Positions 8,283 through 16,245 of a stretch of 64,000 nt of DNA are shown here, piece by piece. The stretch comes from Nonomuraea turcica. GTDB taxonomy: Bacteria; Actinomycetota; Actinomycetes; Streptosporangiales; Streptosporangiaceae. The stretch covers positions 124,001 through 188,000 of the forward strand of contig NZ_JAUZQF010000021.1 in the NCBI RefSeq assembly GCF_030718205.1, written 5' to 3'. Made by a program: the position numbers and the translations under genes. The notes beneath the pieces are model-generated. The model was given only the letters and a program-made list of their open reading frames with translations, ran no database searches and was not told where the DNA came from. The number at the start of each line of letters is the position of its first letter. Position 1 is the first letter of the stretch.

Positions 8283-10497
8283 CCCGCGCCAGCCGCACCA
8301 CCACGCTCTTCGACGTCGGGGTATTGGACGTCTCGGCCACCGAGTCCAGCGGCACCAGCACGTTGGTCTCGGGGAAGTAGGCCGCGCAGCAGCCGCGCGC
8401 CGTCGGATAGGCGATCACCCTGAAGCCCTTCGCCTTGCGCTCGCCGTCCGGCCACTCGCTGATCAGGTCCACCACGTCGCCGTCGGCCAGGTCGCGCTCC
8501 GCCAGGTCGTCGGGGTGCACGAAGAGCACGCGGCGGCCTGCCTTGACCCCGCGGTAGCGGTCGTCCAGGCCGTAGATCGTGGTGTTGTACTGGTCGTGGC
8601 TGCGGACCGTCTGCAGCAGCAGCCGTCCCGGCGGCACCCGCAGCACCTCCAGCCGGTTGACGGTGAAGTTCGCCCTGCCGGTCGCGGTGGGGAAGCGGCG
8701 TTCGTCCCTGGGGGCGTTGGGCAGCGCGAAGCCGGCCTCGGCCCGCGCGTTGAAGTCCGCGAACCCGGGGATCACCCGGGCGATGCGGTCCCTGACCGCG
8801 CCGTAGTCGCGGGCGAACTCGGCCCACGGCACGTGCGGGTCGGCGCCGAACAGCTCGCGGGCCAGCCCGCACACGATGGCCGTCTCCGACAGCAGGCCGG
8901 GCGCGGCGGGCCCGAGCCTGCCCCTCGAGGCGTGGACCAGGCCCATCGAGTCCTCCACCGTCACGAATCCGGCGGCATCGCGCTCGGTGCGGCCCAGCGC
9001 GGGCAGGATCAGCGCCCGCTCGCCGCACACGGCGTGCGAGCGGTTGAGCTTGGTGGACACCTGCACGGTCAGCCGGGTACGGCGCAGCGCCGCCTCGGTG
9101 ACCTCGCTGTCGGGCGTCGCCCTGACGAAGTTGCCGCCCATCCCGAAGAACACCTTGACCGCGCCGTCGCGCATCGCGCGGATGGCCTCCACGGTGTCCA
9201 GCCCGTGCCGGCGCGGCGGGGCGAAGCCGAACTCCGCCTCCAGCGCGTCCAGGAACTCCGCAGGCGGCTTCTCGTAGATCCCCATGGTGCGGTCGCCCTG
9301 CACGTTGGAGTGGCCGCGCACCGGGCAGACGCCCGCCCCCGGCCGGCCGACGTTGCCGCGCAGCAGCAGGAAGTTGACCACCTCCCTGATCGTCGCCACG
9401 GAGTTGCGGTGCTGGGTCAGGCCCATGGCCCAGCACACGACGACCGAGCGCGCGCCGCGGACCTCCCCGGCGGTCTCCTCCAGTTCGGCCCTGGACAGCC
9501 CGGTCGCCTCCAGCACGTCCGCCCAGTCGAGGGCGGCCAGGTGCCGCTCCCACTCCGCGAAGCCGTGCGTGTGCTCCTCGATGAACTCCCTGTCGGCCGA
9601 GTCGAGCAGCAGCAGCGACAGCGCCTGGAAGAGCGCCATGTCGCCGTTGAGGCGGATCTGCAGGAAGCGGTCGGCGAGCGCGGTGCCCGAGGCCAGCCCC
9701 GAGGGCCGCTGCGGGTTCTTGAACCGCAGCAGCCCGGCCTCCGGCAGCGGGTTGACCGCGATGATCCGCGCCCCGCTGCGCTTGGCCCGCTCCAGAGCGC
9801 TCAGCATGCGCGGGTGGTTGGTGCCGGGGTTCTGCCCCACGACGAAGATCAGCTCAGCGCGATGCAGATCCTCCAGCGTGACGGTGCCCTTGCCGATGCC
9901 CAGTGTCTCGGTGAGCGCCGAGCCGCTGGACTCGTGGCACATGTTGGAGCAGTCGGGCAGGTTGTTGGTGCCGAAGCGGCGCACGAGCAGCTGGTAGGCG
10001 AAGGCCGCCTCGTTGGAGGTACGGCCGGAGGTGTAGAACACGGCCTCCTCAGGGCCGTCGAGGGCGCGTAGCTCCTCGGCGACGATCCGGAACGCCTCCG
10101 CCCAGCCGATCGGCCGATAGCGGTCCGAGCCCGCGTCCTTGTACATCGGCTCGGTGAGCCTGCCCTGCTGGCCCAGCCAGTAGTCGCTCATCGTCGCCAG
10201 CTCGCCGACCGGGTGGTCGGCGAAGAAGCCGGCGCTCAGCCGCCGCGTCGTGGCCTCCTCGGCGACCGCCTTGGCGCCGTTCTCACAGAACTCCGCCGGG
10301 CTGCGGTGCTCGCCCTCCGGCCAGGCGCAGCCCGGGCAGTCGAATCCGCTCTTCTGGTTGACCCGCAGCAGGGTGAGGACGGTGCGGCGGGCGCCCATCT
10401 GCTCGTACGCCATCCGCATGGCGTGTCCCACCGCGGGCAGCCCGCCCGCCCAGTCCTTGGGCGGGCCGACCTGAAGTCCCTCGTCCTCGTCCGCCAT
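8254..10497 (-). CDS. FdhF/YdeP-family molybdopterin oxidoreductase, probable formate dehydrogenase
   Basis: Molybdenum (bis-MGD) oxidoreductase of 747 residues in the FdhF/YdeP group. Visible features are an N-terminal CPGCAWPEG segment (near residue 54), the NMCHESSG stretch around the metal-binding region (near 182), the GTNHPRM cofactor loop (near 220), and a C-terminal molydopterin dinucleotide-binding domain with QTVRSHDQYNTTIYG. It lacks the N-terminal ferredoxin-like extension of NAD-linked formate dehydrogenases. It is the last gene of the six-gene oxygenase operon, four bases or fewer after the Rieske oxygenase. Formate is the expected end product of mycothiol-dependent formaldehyde oxidation and of PurU, so formate oxidation to CO2 is the inferred role. 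Family members with other or unknown substrates exist (YdeP in acid resistance), so substrate remains unproven. Confidence 0.75.
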   Translation of the reverse strand: MADEDEGLQVGPPKDWAGGLPAVGHAMRMAYEQMGARRTVLTLLRVNQKSGFDCPGCAWPEGEHRSPAEFCENGAKAVAEEATTRRLSAGFFADHPVGELATMSDYWLGQQGRLTEPMYKDAGSDRYRPIGWAEAFRIVAEELRALDGPEEAVFYTSGRTSNEAAFAYQLLVRRFGTNNLPDCSNMCHESSGSALTETLGIGKGTVTLEDLHRAELIFVVGQNPGTNHPRMLSALERAKRSGARIIAVNPLPEAGLLRFKNPQRPSGLASGTALADRFLQIRLNGDMALFQALSLLLLDSADREFIEEHTHGFAEWERHLAALDWADVLEATGLSRAELEETAGEVRGARSVVVCWAMGLTQHRNSVATIREVVNFLLLRGNVGRPGAGVCPVRGHSNVQGDRTMGIYEKPPAEFLDALEAEFGFAPPRRHGLDTVEAIRAMRDGAVKVFFGMGGNFVRATPDSEVTEAALRRTRLTVQVSTKLNRSHAVCGERALILPALGRTERDAAGFVTVEDSMGLVHASRGRLGPAAPGLLSETAIVCGLARELFGADPHVPWAEFARDYGAVRDRIARVIPGFADFNARAEAGFALPNAPRDERRFPTATGRANFTVNRLEVLRVPPGRLLLQTVRSHDQYNTTIYGLDDRYRGVKAGRRVLFVHPDDLAERDLADGDVVDLISEWPDGERKAKGFRVIAYPTARGCCAAYFPETNVLVPLDSVAETSNTPTSKSVVVRLARASPRSRAAR

Positions 10498-10500
10498 CGC

Positions 10501-11607
10501 TCAGCCGATCCGTTCCTGGACCCACTCATGGAAGGCGCCGATGTGGTGCTCGCTCGGCACCAGCACGCCGCCCTTGGCGTAGGTGCGCGAGCTCATACGC
10601 GGCTGGGTGCGCTCGCACGCCTCGAAGTCCTGCTCGTTGACCCGGTGGAAGAGCTCGACCGACTTGTCCAGGTCCTTGCCGCTCGCCACCACGCCGGGCA
10701 GGTAGAGCCAGTCGCACTCGACCACGGTGCGGTCGGCGGCCATGGGGAACATCCGGTGCAGGATCACGTGGTCGGGCACCAGGTTCACGAAGACCTGCGG
10801 CTTGATGGTGATCGCGTAGTAGCGCCTGTCCTGGTCGTCGTTCACCCCGGGGATGCGGTCGAGGCCGGCGGACCCGTCGATGGTGAAGCCCTTGACCTCC
10901 TCGCCGAACTCGGCGCCGTGGCCGACGAAGTATTGCGCCGCGTAGCCGTCGGCGAACTCGGGCAGCACCTCGGTCAGCTCAGGGTGGATGGTCGCGCAGT
11001 GGTAGCACTCCATGAAGTTCTCGATGATGAGCTTCCAGTTGGCCTGGACGTCGTACACGATGCGCCGTCCGACCTCGAGGTTCGGCACGTCGTAGTTGTC
11101 GATCAGCTCGAGCGCGCCGAGGCGCTCGGTGACCGCGCCCAGCACGTCGTCCTCGAAGGAGGGCGGGTCGTCGGCCAGGCAGACCCACACGTAGCCGAGC
11201 CACTCCCGCACGTGCACCTTGACCAGGCCGTACTCGACCCGGTCCAGGTCGGCCATCTTGGTCAGGTTGGGCGCGGCGATGAGCTTGCCGTCCAGGTCGT
11301 ACGTCCACGCGTGGTAGGGACACTGGAACGCCCGCTTGACCTCGCCGGACTCCTCGGTGCGGATGGTGGCGCCGCGATGGCGGCAGACGTTGTAGAACGC
11401 GCGCACCGACCCGTTCCTCGCCCTGGTGACGAGGATGCTCTCGGTGCCGACCTGCACGGTCTTGAAGGCTCCCGGCTTGCCCAGATCAGACGAGCGCACC
11501 ACGCAGAACCACATCGACTCGAAGATGTTCTTCTGCTCAAGGGCGAAGATCTCGGGGTCGACGTAGTAGCGGCCGGGGAGGGTGGGGATCACGCTTGACG
11601 TGGTCAC
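10501..11607 (-). CDS. Rieske non-heme iron oxygenase, probable glycine betaine demethylase (GbcA-like)
   Basis: Oxygenase component expected to remove a methyl group from glycine betaine, giving dimethylglycine and formaldehyde. The 368-residue chain has a Rieske [2Fe-2S] site (CRHRGA, then CPYHAWTYD) at about residues 77-100 and a catalytic domain with the mononuclear iron ligands in ENFMECYHCATIHPE (near 198) plus an Asp in NEQDFEAC (near 325). The GTG start at 11607 is preceded by AGGAG at good spacing. The assignment to the GbcA/stachydrine-type group comes from the overall sequence style and above all the context: importer, betA, betB, and formaldehyde-removal genes in the same operon. 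Stachydrine, carnitine or choline-like amines are alternative substrates. Confidence 0.75.
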   Translation of the reverse strand: MTTSSVIPTLPGRYYVDPEIFALEQKNIFESMWFCVVRSSDLGKPGAFKTVQVGTESILVTRARNGSVRAFYNVCRHRGATIRTEESGEVKRAFQCPYHAWTYDLDGKLIAAPNLTKMADLDRVEYGLVKVHVREWLGYVWVCLADDPPSFEDDVLGAVTERLGALELIDNYDVPNLEVGRRIVYDVQANWKLIIENFMECYHCATIHPELTEVLPEFADGYAAQYFVGHGAEFGEEVKGFTIDGSAGLDRIPGVNDDQDRRYYAITIKPQVFVNLVPDHVILHRMFPMAADRTVVECDWLYLPGVVASGKDLDKSVELFHRVNEQDFEACERTQPRMSSRTYAKGGVLVPSEHHIGAFHEWVQERIG

Positions 11608-11634
11608 GGGAGTACTCCTGTGGGGTGGGCCGGG

Positions 11635-12258
11635 TCAGTGTCCTCGGCGGATCCAGTCCTCGAGTTGCGGAGCCTCGGCTCCGATGGTGGTGTCGTCGCC
11701 GTGCCCGGTGTGCACCACCGTCTCGCCGGGCAGGGTGAGGAGCGTCGTGCTGATCGACTTGATGATCGTCGGGAAGTCGCTGTACGACCTCCCGGTGGCG
11801 CCGGGGCCGCCGTGGAAGAGGGTATCCCCGGAGAACAGCACCCCCAGCTCGGGCACGTAGAGGCAGACCGCGCCGGGGGCGTGCCCCGGGGTGTGCAGCA
11901 CGTGCACGGCCGCGCCGCCGACGCGCAGGATCTGCCCGCCCGCCAGCGCCCGGTCCGGCGTGGCCGCAGGGTGCGTCAGCTTCCACAGCACCTCGTCGTC
12001 GGGGTGCAGCAGGACGGGCGCGCCGGTACGGGCGGCCAGGTCGGGTGCGGCGTTCACGTGGTCGTCGTGCGCGTGCGTGCACACGATCCCCGCGACCCGG
12101 CGGTCGCCGATCGCCTCGGCGACGGCGGCGGCGTCGTGGGCGGGGTCGATCACCAGCACCTGGTCGCCGTCGCCCAGCAGCCAGACGTTGTTGTCGACCT
12201 CCCAGATGCCCCCGTCCAGGCTGAACGTGCCCGAGGTGACCAGATGCTCGACGCGCAT
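11635..12258 (-). CDS. Metallo-beta-lactamase-fold hydrolase linked to mscR
   Basis: A 207-residue cytoplasmic MBL-fold hydrolase with the intact metal motif THAHDDHV (near residue 57), a distal HTPGHAPGA, and FSGDTLFHGG. It resembles glyoxalase II-type thioester hydrolases. The ATG overlaps the stop of mscR (TGATG), so the two are translationally coupled. The same pair is found side by side in mycobacteria (Rv2259-Rv2260, from memory). The mscR product is expected to make S-formylmycothiol, so hydrolysis of that thioester to formate and mycothiol is the attractive role; this is inference, since the family also hydrolyses other thioesters. Confidence 0.8.
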   Translation of the reverse strand: MRVEHLVTSGTFSLDGGIWEVDNNVWLLGDGDQVLVIDPAHDAAAVAEAIGDRRVAGIVCTHAHDDHVNAAPDLAARTGAPVLLHPDDEVLWKLTHPAATPDRALAGGQILRVGGAAVHVLHTPGHAPGAVCLYVPELGVLFSGDTLFHGGPGATGRSYSDFPTIIKSISTTLLTLPGETVVHTGHGDDTTIGAEAPQLEDWIRRGH

Positions 12259-13343
12259 CAGAGCATCACCACCGAGCGCAGCACGTCGCCGTGGTGCATC
12301 TTGGCGAAGGCCTCCTCGACGCCGTCCAGGCCGATGGTCTCGGTGACGAAGGCGTCCAGGTCGAAGCGGCCCTGCAGGTAGAGCGAGATCAGCAGGGGGA
12401 AGTCGCGGCTGGGCAGGCAGTCGCCGTACCAGCTCGACTTGAGCGCGCCGCCACGGCCGAACACGTCCAGGAGCGGCAGCTCAAGGGTCATCTCCGGAGT
12501 GGGCACGCCCACGAGCACCGCGGTGCCCGCCAGGTCGCGCGCGTAGAACGCCTGCTTGAACGTCTCGGGACGGCCCACGGCGTCGATCACCACGTCGGCG
12601 CCGTTCCCGCCGGTGAGCTCCCTGATCGCCTCGACCGGGTCGGCCTCCTTGGCGTTCACCGTGTGCGTGGCGCCGAAGCCGCGCGCCCACTCCAGCTTCC
12701 TGCCGTCCACGTCCACCGCGATGATCGTGGTGGCGCCGACCAGCCGCGCTCCGGCGATCGCCGCGTTGCCGACGCCGCCGCAGCCGATGACCGCGACCGA
12801 GTCGCCGCGGCTGACCGCGCCGGTGTTGACCGCCGCGCCGAGCCCCGCCATCACACCGCAGCCGAGCAGGCCCGCCGCCGCGGGGGAGGCGGCCGGATCG
12901 ACCTTGGTGCACTGGCCCGCGGCCACCAACGTCTTCTCGGCGAACGCGCCGATGCCGAGCGCCGGGCTCAGCGGGGTGCCGTCGGCCAGCGTCATCTTCT
13001 GCGTGGCGTTGTGCGTGTTGAAGCAGTATTGCGGCCGGCCGCGCAGGCACGACCGGCACGACCCGCACACCGCGCGCCAGTTGAGGATGACGAAGTCGCC
13101 GGGCGCGACGTCGGTGACACCGTCGCCGACGGACTCCACCACACCGGACGCCTCGTGGCCGAGCAGGAACGGGAAGTCGTCGCTGATGCCGCCCTCGCGG
13201 TAGTGCAGGTCCGTGTGGCAGACGCCGCAGGCGAGCACCTTCACCAGCGCTTCGCCGGGTCCGGGGTCGGGGACGAGGATCGTCTCCAGGCCGACCGGCT
13301 TGCCCTTGCCCGTCGCGACCACGCCGCGCACTTCATGAGCCAT
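12258..13343 (-). CDS. mscR: S-(hydroxymethyl)mycothiol dehydrogenase (mycothiol-dependent formaldehyde dehydrogenase)
   Basis: Zinc alcohol dehydrogenase of 361 residues that oxidises the formaldehyde-mycothiol adduct with NAD. It matches the mycobacterial MscR family closely over its length: catalytic zinc site CGVCHTDL (near residue 37), HE in LLGHEASG, structural zinc cysteines in CGSCRSCLRGRPQYC (near 90-104), the family stretch ATQKMTLADGT, and the Rossmann motif GCGGVGNAA. The start at 13343 has AGGAG upstream; an earlier ATG at 13418 lies in the reductase gene. Its place between the reductase and the MBL hydrolase in the oxygenase operon shows that formaldehyde is a product of the pathway. 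The enzyme also implies that the organism makes mycothiol. Confidence 0.92.
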   Translation of the reverse strand: MAHEVRGVVATGKGKPVGLETILVPDPGPGEALVKVLACGVCHTDLHYREGGISDDFPFLLGHEASGVVESVGDGVTDVAPGDFVILNWRAVCGSCRSCLRGRPQYCFNTHNATQKMTLADGTPLSPALGIGAFAEKTLVAAGQCTKVDPAASPAAAGLLGCGVMAGLGAAVNTGAVSRGDSVAVIGCGGVGNAAIAGARLVGATTIIAVDVDGRKLEWARGFGATHTVNAKEADPVEAIRELTGGNGADVVIDAVGRPETFKQAFYARDLAGTAVLVGVPTPEMTLELPLLDVFGRGGALKSSWYGDCLPSRDFPLLISLYLQGRFDLDAFVTETIGLDGVEEAFAKMHHGDVLRSVVML

Positions 13344-13359
13344 TGATTCACTCCTGGTT

Positions 13360-14520
13360 TCAGACCGCGGTCTCCAACTGGCGGCGCCAGCGGGAGAAGA
13401 GGCGGACCTGGTTGACACCCAGCACGGCCACCGGCCGCTCGCCCTGCCGGTAGACGGCGAGGAAGCTATGATCGGCCGGGTCGCCCTCCTCCACCACGAC
13501 CGTGTCGGCGTGGCGGGCGTGCCCGACGAACTGGATCTTCACATCGAACTGGTCGGACCAGATGTAGGCCGGCCGCGGCCGCGCGGGCCGGGCGGCGCCG
13601 CCCGACAGCAGCGTCTCCGCCGCGACGGCGGCCCGCAGGCGCGCGCCGGTCCAGTGCTCGCACCGCTCGTGCCTGCCGAGCGCCGGATCGAACCAGGCCG
13701 CGCAGTCGCCGACCGCGACGATGCCCGGCGCCAGGGTGCCGCCACCCGCGTCGCAGATCACTCCGTCGCCCAGTCGCAGGCCGCTGTTCTCGAGCCAGGC
13801 GATGTTGGGCACCGCGCCGATCCCGACGACGACCACGTCCGCGGGCAGCAGGGTGCCGTCGGCCAGTCGTACCCCGTCGACCCGGGTCACGCCCGTCAGC
13901 GCCGTCACCCTCGCGCCGCGCAGCAGCCGGACGCCGCGCCGCTCGTGGAGAGTGGCGATGGCCTCGGCCATCTGGACTCCGACCACGCCGGCCAGCGGGA
14001 TCTTCCCCGCCTCCACGAGCGTGACCTCCAGACCCAGGGCACAGGCCGTCGCGGCGACCTCGGTGCCGATGAAACCGCCGCCGATGACGACGACCCGCTT
14101 GGCGCTCGCCAGGTCGTGGCGCAGCGCGCGGGCGTCGTCCAACGTCCGCAGGGTGTGCACCCCCGCCAGGCTCTCCGTGCCGGGAAGCCGGCGGGCCGAG
14201 GCGCCGGTGGCGATGACGATGCCGTCCGCCTCGACGTGCGTGCCATCGCTCAGCGTGACGCGACGGGCGGCGGCGTCCAGGCCCGTGGCGGCCACACCGA
14301 GCCGCCACTCGGCCGCCAGCTCCTCGCCGTCGGCTTCCAGAGCCAGGTCGGCCTCGTCCAGGACGCCCTTGAGGAAGTCCTTGGACAGAGGGGGGCGGTC
14401 GTAGGGCCTGTGGAGCTCCTCGCCGACGAGGACCAGGCGGCCGTCGTAGCCCTGGGCGCGCAGCGCGCGGGCGGTCAGCAGCCCGGCGAGCGAGGCGCCG
14501 ACGACGCAGACGCTCCTCAC
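13360..14520 (-). CDS. FAD/NAD(P)H ferredoxin reductase of the Rieske oxygenase system
   Basis: Electron-transfer reductase of the BphA4/putidaredoxin reductase type: it passes electrons from NAD(P)H to the Rieske ferredoxin encoded just upstream. The 386-residue protein shows the FAD-binding VVGASLAGLLTARALR at the N-terminus, the NAD-binding VVIGGGFIGTEVAATA near residue 145, and the third motif GIVAVGDCAAWFDP near residue 265. The start is GTG at 14520, overlapping the ferredoxin stop (GTGA); longer open frames upstream run through the ferredoxin gene. It ends 16 bases before mscR. Separate reductase and ferredoxin make this a three-component system, unlike the two-component GbcAB of Pseudomonas. 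Confidence 0.88.
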   Translation of the reverse strand: MRSVCVVGASLAGLLTARALRAQGYDGRLVLVGEELHRPYDRPPLSKDFLKGVLDEADLALEADGEELAAEWRLGVAATGLDAAARRVTLSDGTHVEADGIVIATGASARRLPGTESLAGVHTLRTLDDARALRHDLASAKRVVVIGGGFIGTEVAATACALGLEVTLVEAGKIPLAGVVGVQMAEAIATLHERRGVRLLRGARVTALTGVTRVDGVRLADGTLLPADVVVVGIGAVPNIAWLENSGLRLGDGVICDAGGGTLAPGIVAVGDCAAWFDPALGRHERCEHWTGARLRAAVAAETLLSGGAARPARPRPAYIWSDQFDVKIQFVGHARHADTVVVEEGDPADHSFLAVYRQGERPVAVLGVNQVRLFSRWRRQLETAV

Positions 14521-14867
14521 GCCTGCCCCTTCAGGGCGACGCCGGGAGGCAGGTTGGGCGGTGCGTCGGACGGCACGACGTAGACGACGTCGTCCTCGAC
14601 CACCACGCGGTGTGTGCGGACGGGGCGCTTGGCGGGCGGCGCGTCCACCTTGCCGGTCCTGAGGTCGAAGCGTGAGGCGTGCAGGGGGCACTCGATCTCG
14701 CAGCCCTCCAGCCAGCCGTCGGCCAGCGAGGCGTCCTGGTGGGTGCAGGTGTCGTCGATGGCGTAGATCTCGCCGTCCTCGGTGTGGAACACCGCGATGG
14801 GCGGATCGGCCTCGACCCGCAAGGCCTCACCTCGCGGCAGTGACGCCAGAGGGCACGCTGGAATCAT
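14517..14867 (-). CDS. Rieske-type [2Fe-2S] ferredoxin
   Basis: Small electron carrier (116 residues) between the reductase and the Rieske oxygenase. The cluster ligands are clear: CTHQDASL and CPLHASRFD, i.e. C-x-H and C-x2-H, at about residues 41-63. It resembles BphF/NirD-type ferredoxins. The ATG at 14867 is preceded by GGGGTG; an earlier start at 14903 would overlap the operator. It is the first gene of the six-gene operon and carries the operator and promoter directly upstream. Confidence 0.88.
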   Translation of the reverse strand: MIPACPLASLPRGEALRVEADPPIAVFHTEDGEIYAIDDTCTHQDASLADGWLEGCEIECPLHASRFDLRTGKVDAPPAKRPVRTHRVVVEDDVVYVVPSDAPPNLPPGVALKGQA

Positions 14868-14901
14868 CGAGTCACACCCCGGTTTCGCAAAGAGAAACGT
14901 C

Positions 14902-14916
14902 AAGCGCTATACGCAA
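14902..14916. promoter_or_regulatory. Candidate IclR operator of the oxygenase operon
   Basis: Read on the minus strand this is TTGCGTATAGCGCTT, the locus motif with two changes in the right arm. It lies 35-49 bases before the ferredoxin ATG and one base after the putative -10 hexamer, the same placement as at purU. Confidence 0.55.
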
Positions 14917-14917
14917 C

Positions 14918-14946
14918 AGCGTGAGGGTGCGGAATTCAGATGTCAA
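14918..14946 (-). promoter_or_regulatory. Putative promoter of the oxygenase operon (-35 TTGACA, -10 CACGCT)
   Basis: On the minus strand TTGACA (14946-14941) is followed after 17 bases by CACGCT (14923-14918). The run CACGCTGTTGCGTATA (14923-14908) is identical to that at 4788-4803 upstream of purU. A consensus -35 and this conservation support the call; the -10 itself is weak. Confidence 0.55.
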
Positions 14947-15222
14947 GCCTGATTTGTAGTGCTTCGTGGTGGTGCCGGTAGGTACGTCACGCCTCCCCAT
15001 CGTCTACCCGACGAGGGGTGGTCTGCGCCAGAGGGTCGCTCGCGGCCTTTCTCGCCGCCGGGGGATCGGACCTGCAGACGTGGTGAGGGGCGGAGGTGAT
15101 GCCTCCGCCCCTCCGGCCCCTGGGAGTCAGGACCGGTGTGGCGAGGTGCGCCATGGGCACCTGGAATACCTCGCCGGCACCGCCGACGCTAACCCCGGCC
15201 ACGCTCTCCGGTCTGCGGAGAA
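14947..15222. other. Intergenic stretch between oxygenase operon promoter and epimerase gene
   Basis: No convincing gene: the open frames that cross it on the plus strand are antisense to the epimerase and lack a ribosome site. Its right part carries the hairpin at 15085-15113. The remainder shows no repeat or RNA that I recognise. Confidence 0.5.
15085..15113 (-). terminator. Hairpin terminator downstream of epimerase gene
   Basis: A perfect 12-base-pair stem, GAGGGGCGGAGG / CCTCCGCCCCTC, with a TGATG loop, about 110 bases after the stop of the leftward epimerase gene. No T run follows. Confidence 0.65.
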
Positions 15223-16239
15223 CTACTCAGAACGGGCCGCCCACGCGGCGAGAATCGCGGCCTCCTTCTCCGGCGCGATCCCATGCGTGCTGTTGTTGCC
15301 GAAATTGCGGCGCTTCTCGGGGATCTCCCGCAACCATTCCCACGTGTCGCGTACGGTCTCCGCGACGGGACGGATGCGCAGCCCGGCCGCCTGCGCCTTG
15401 GTCGTGGGGACGCTCCAGAACGTCTCGAGCTCCGCCGACGGCGGGCCGCCCCACAGCGGCAGCTCCACGAACGTCCCCGCGCCCTGCTCGGCCAGGAAGG
15501 CGCTGTCCACCCACACGAGCTCCGCGTCGGACCCGGTCGCCTCCTTGCACGACTCCAGCCACTCCCCGAACGTGGTCTGGCCGACCGGACCCGTCACCAG
15601 GAACCGGCCGGCCGTGCCGCGCTCGGCCTGGTCGAGCGTGAAGATCCCCAGGTCGCGCGCGTCCACGAACTGCATCGGCGCGTCCGGCTCGCCCGGCGCC
15701 AGCACCTGCCCGCCCTGCGCGATCCTGGTCAGCCACCACGGCAGCCTGGCCACGTCCTCGCGCGGACCCAGGATGATCCCGGGCTGGACGATCAGCACGG
15801 TGCCGTCGAACCCCTGCTCGACCGCTCGCTCGCAGCCTGCCTTCAGCACGCCGTAGTTGCCGTCGTCAGGCCCCGCGTCGGGCTCGCACGGCCAGATCTC
15901 CGCGTCGTCCGCCGCAGGCTTGCCGGGGAAACCGGCGAGCGCGGAGATTGTGGAGACGAACGCGTACGTGCCCGCATGCCCGGACAGCGCCCGCGCCGAC
16001 GCCCCCACCACCCGCGGCACGTAACCGGACGTGTCCACCACGAAGTCCCATGAACGACCGTCGACCAGCCGCTCGAGGTCGCCCGGTGTCTCACGGTCGC
16101 CGCGCACCACTTCGGCCCCGGGCACGTCCACGCCGCTGCGCCCTCTGTTGAATGTCGTGACCTCGTGCCCCCGGGCCAGCGCCTCCTCCACGATGGCGCG
16201 GCCCAGGAACCCAGAACCACCGATGACAAGAACCCTCAT
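15223..16239 (-). CDS. NAD-dependent epimerase/dehydratase family protein
   Basis: Extended short-chain dehydrogenase-like protein of 338 residues. The N-terminus MRVLVIGGSGFLGRAI is the Rossmann dinucleotide-binding motif, followed by FNRGRSG and a DTSGYVPR strand; the usual catalytic YxxxK is represented by a weaker YGVLKAGCE near residue 133. This profile matches the NAD-dependent epimerase/isoflavone reductase-like group whose substrates are mostly unknown in actinobacteria. It starts six bases after the stop of the SulP-carbonic anhydrase gene and is probably cotranscribed with it. A metabolic link to bicarbonate transport is not apparent. I do not assign a substrate. Confidence 0.75.
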   Translation of the reverse strand: MRVLVIGGSGFLGRAIVEEALARGHEVTTFNRGRSGVDVPGAEVVRGDRETPGDLERLVDGRSWDFVVDTSGYVPRVVGASARALSGHAGTYAFVSTISALAGFPGKPAADDAEIWPCEPDAGPDDGNYGVLKAGCERAVEQGFDGTVLIVQPGIILGPREDVARLPWWLTRIAQGGQVLAPGEPDAPMQFVDARDLGIFTLDQAERGTAGRFLVTGPVGQTTFGEWLESCKEATGSDAELVWVDSAFLAEQGAGTFVELPLWGGPPSAELETFWSVPTTKAQAAGLRIRPVAETVRDTWEWLREIPEKRRNFGNNSTHGIAPEKEAAILAAWAARSE

Positions 16240-16245
16240 AAGGGT

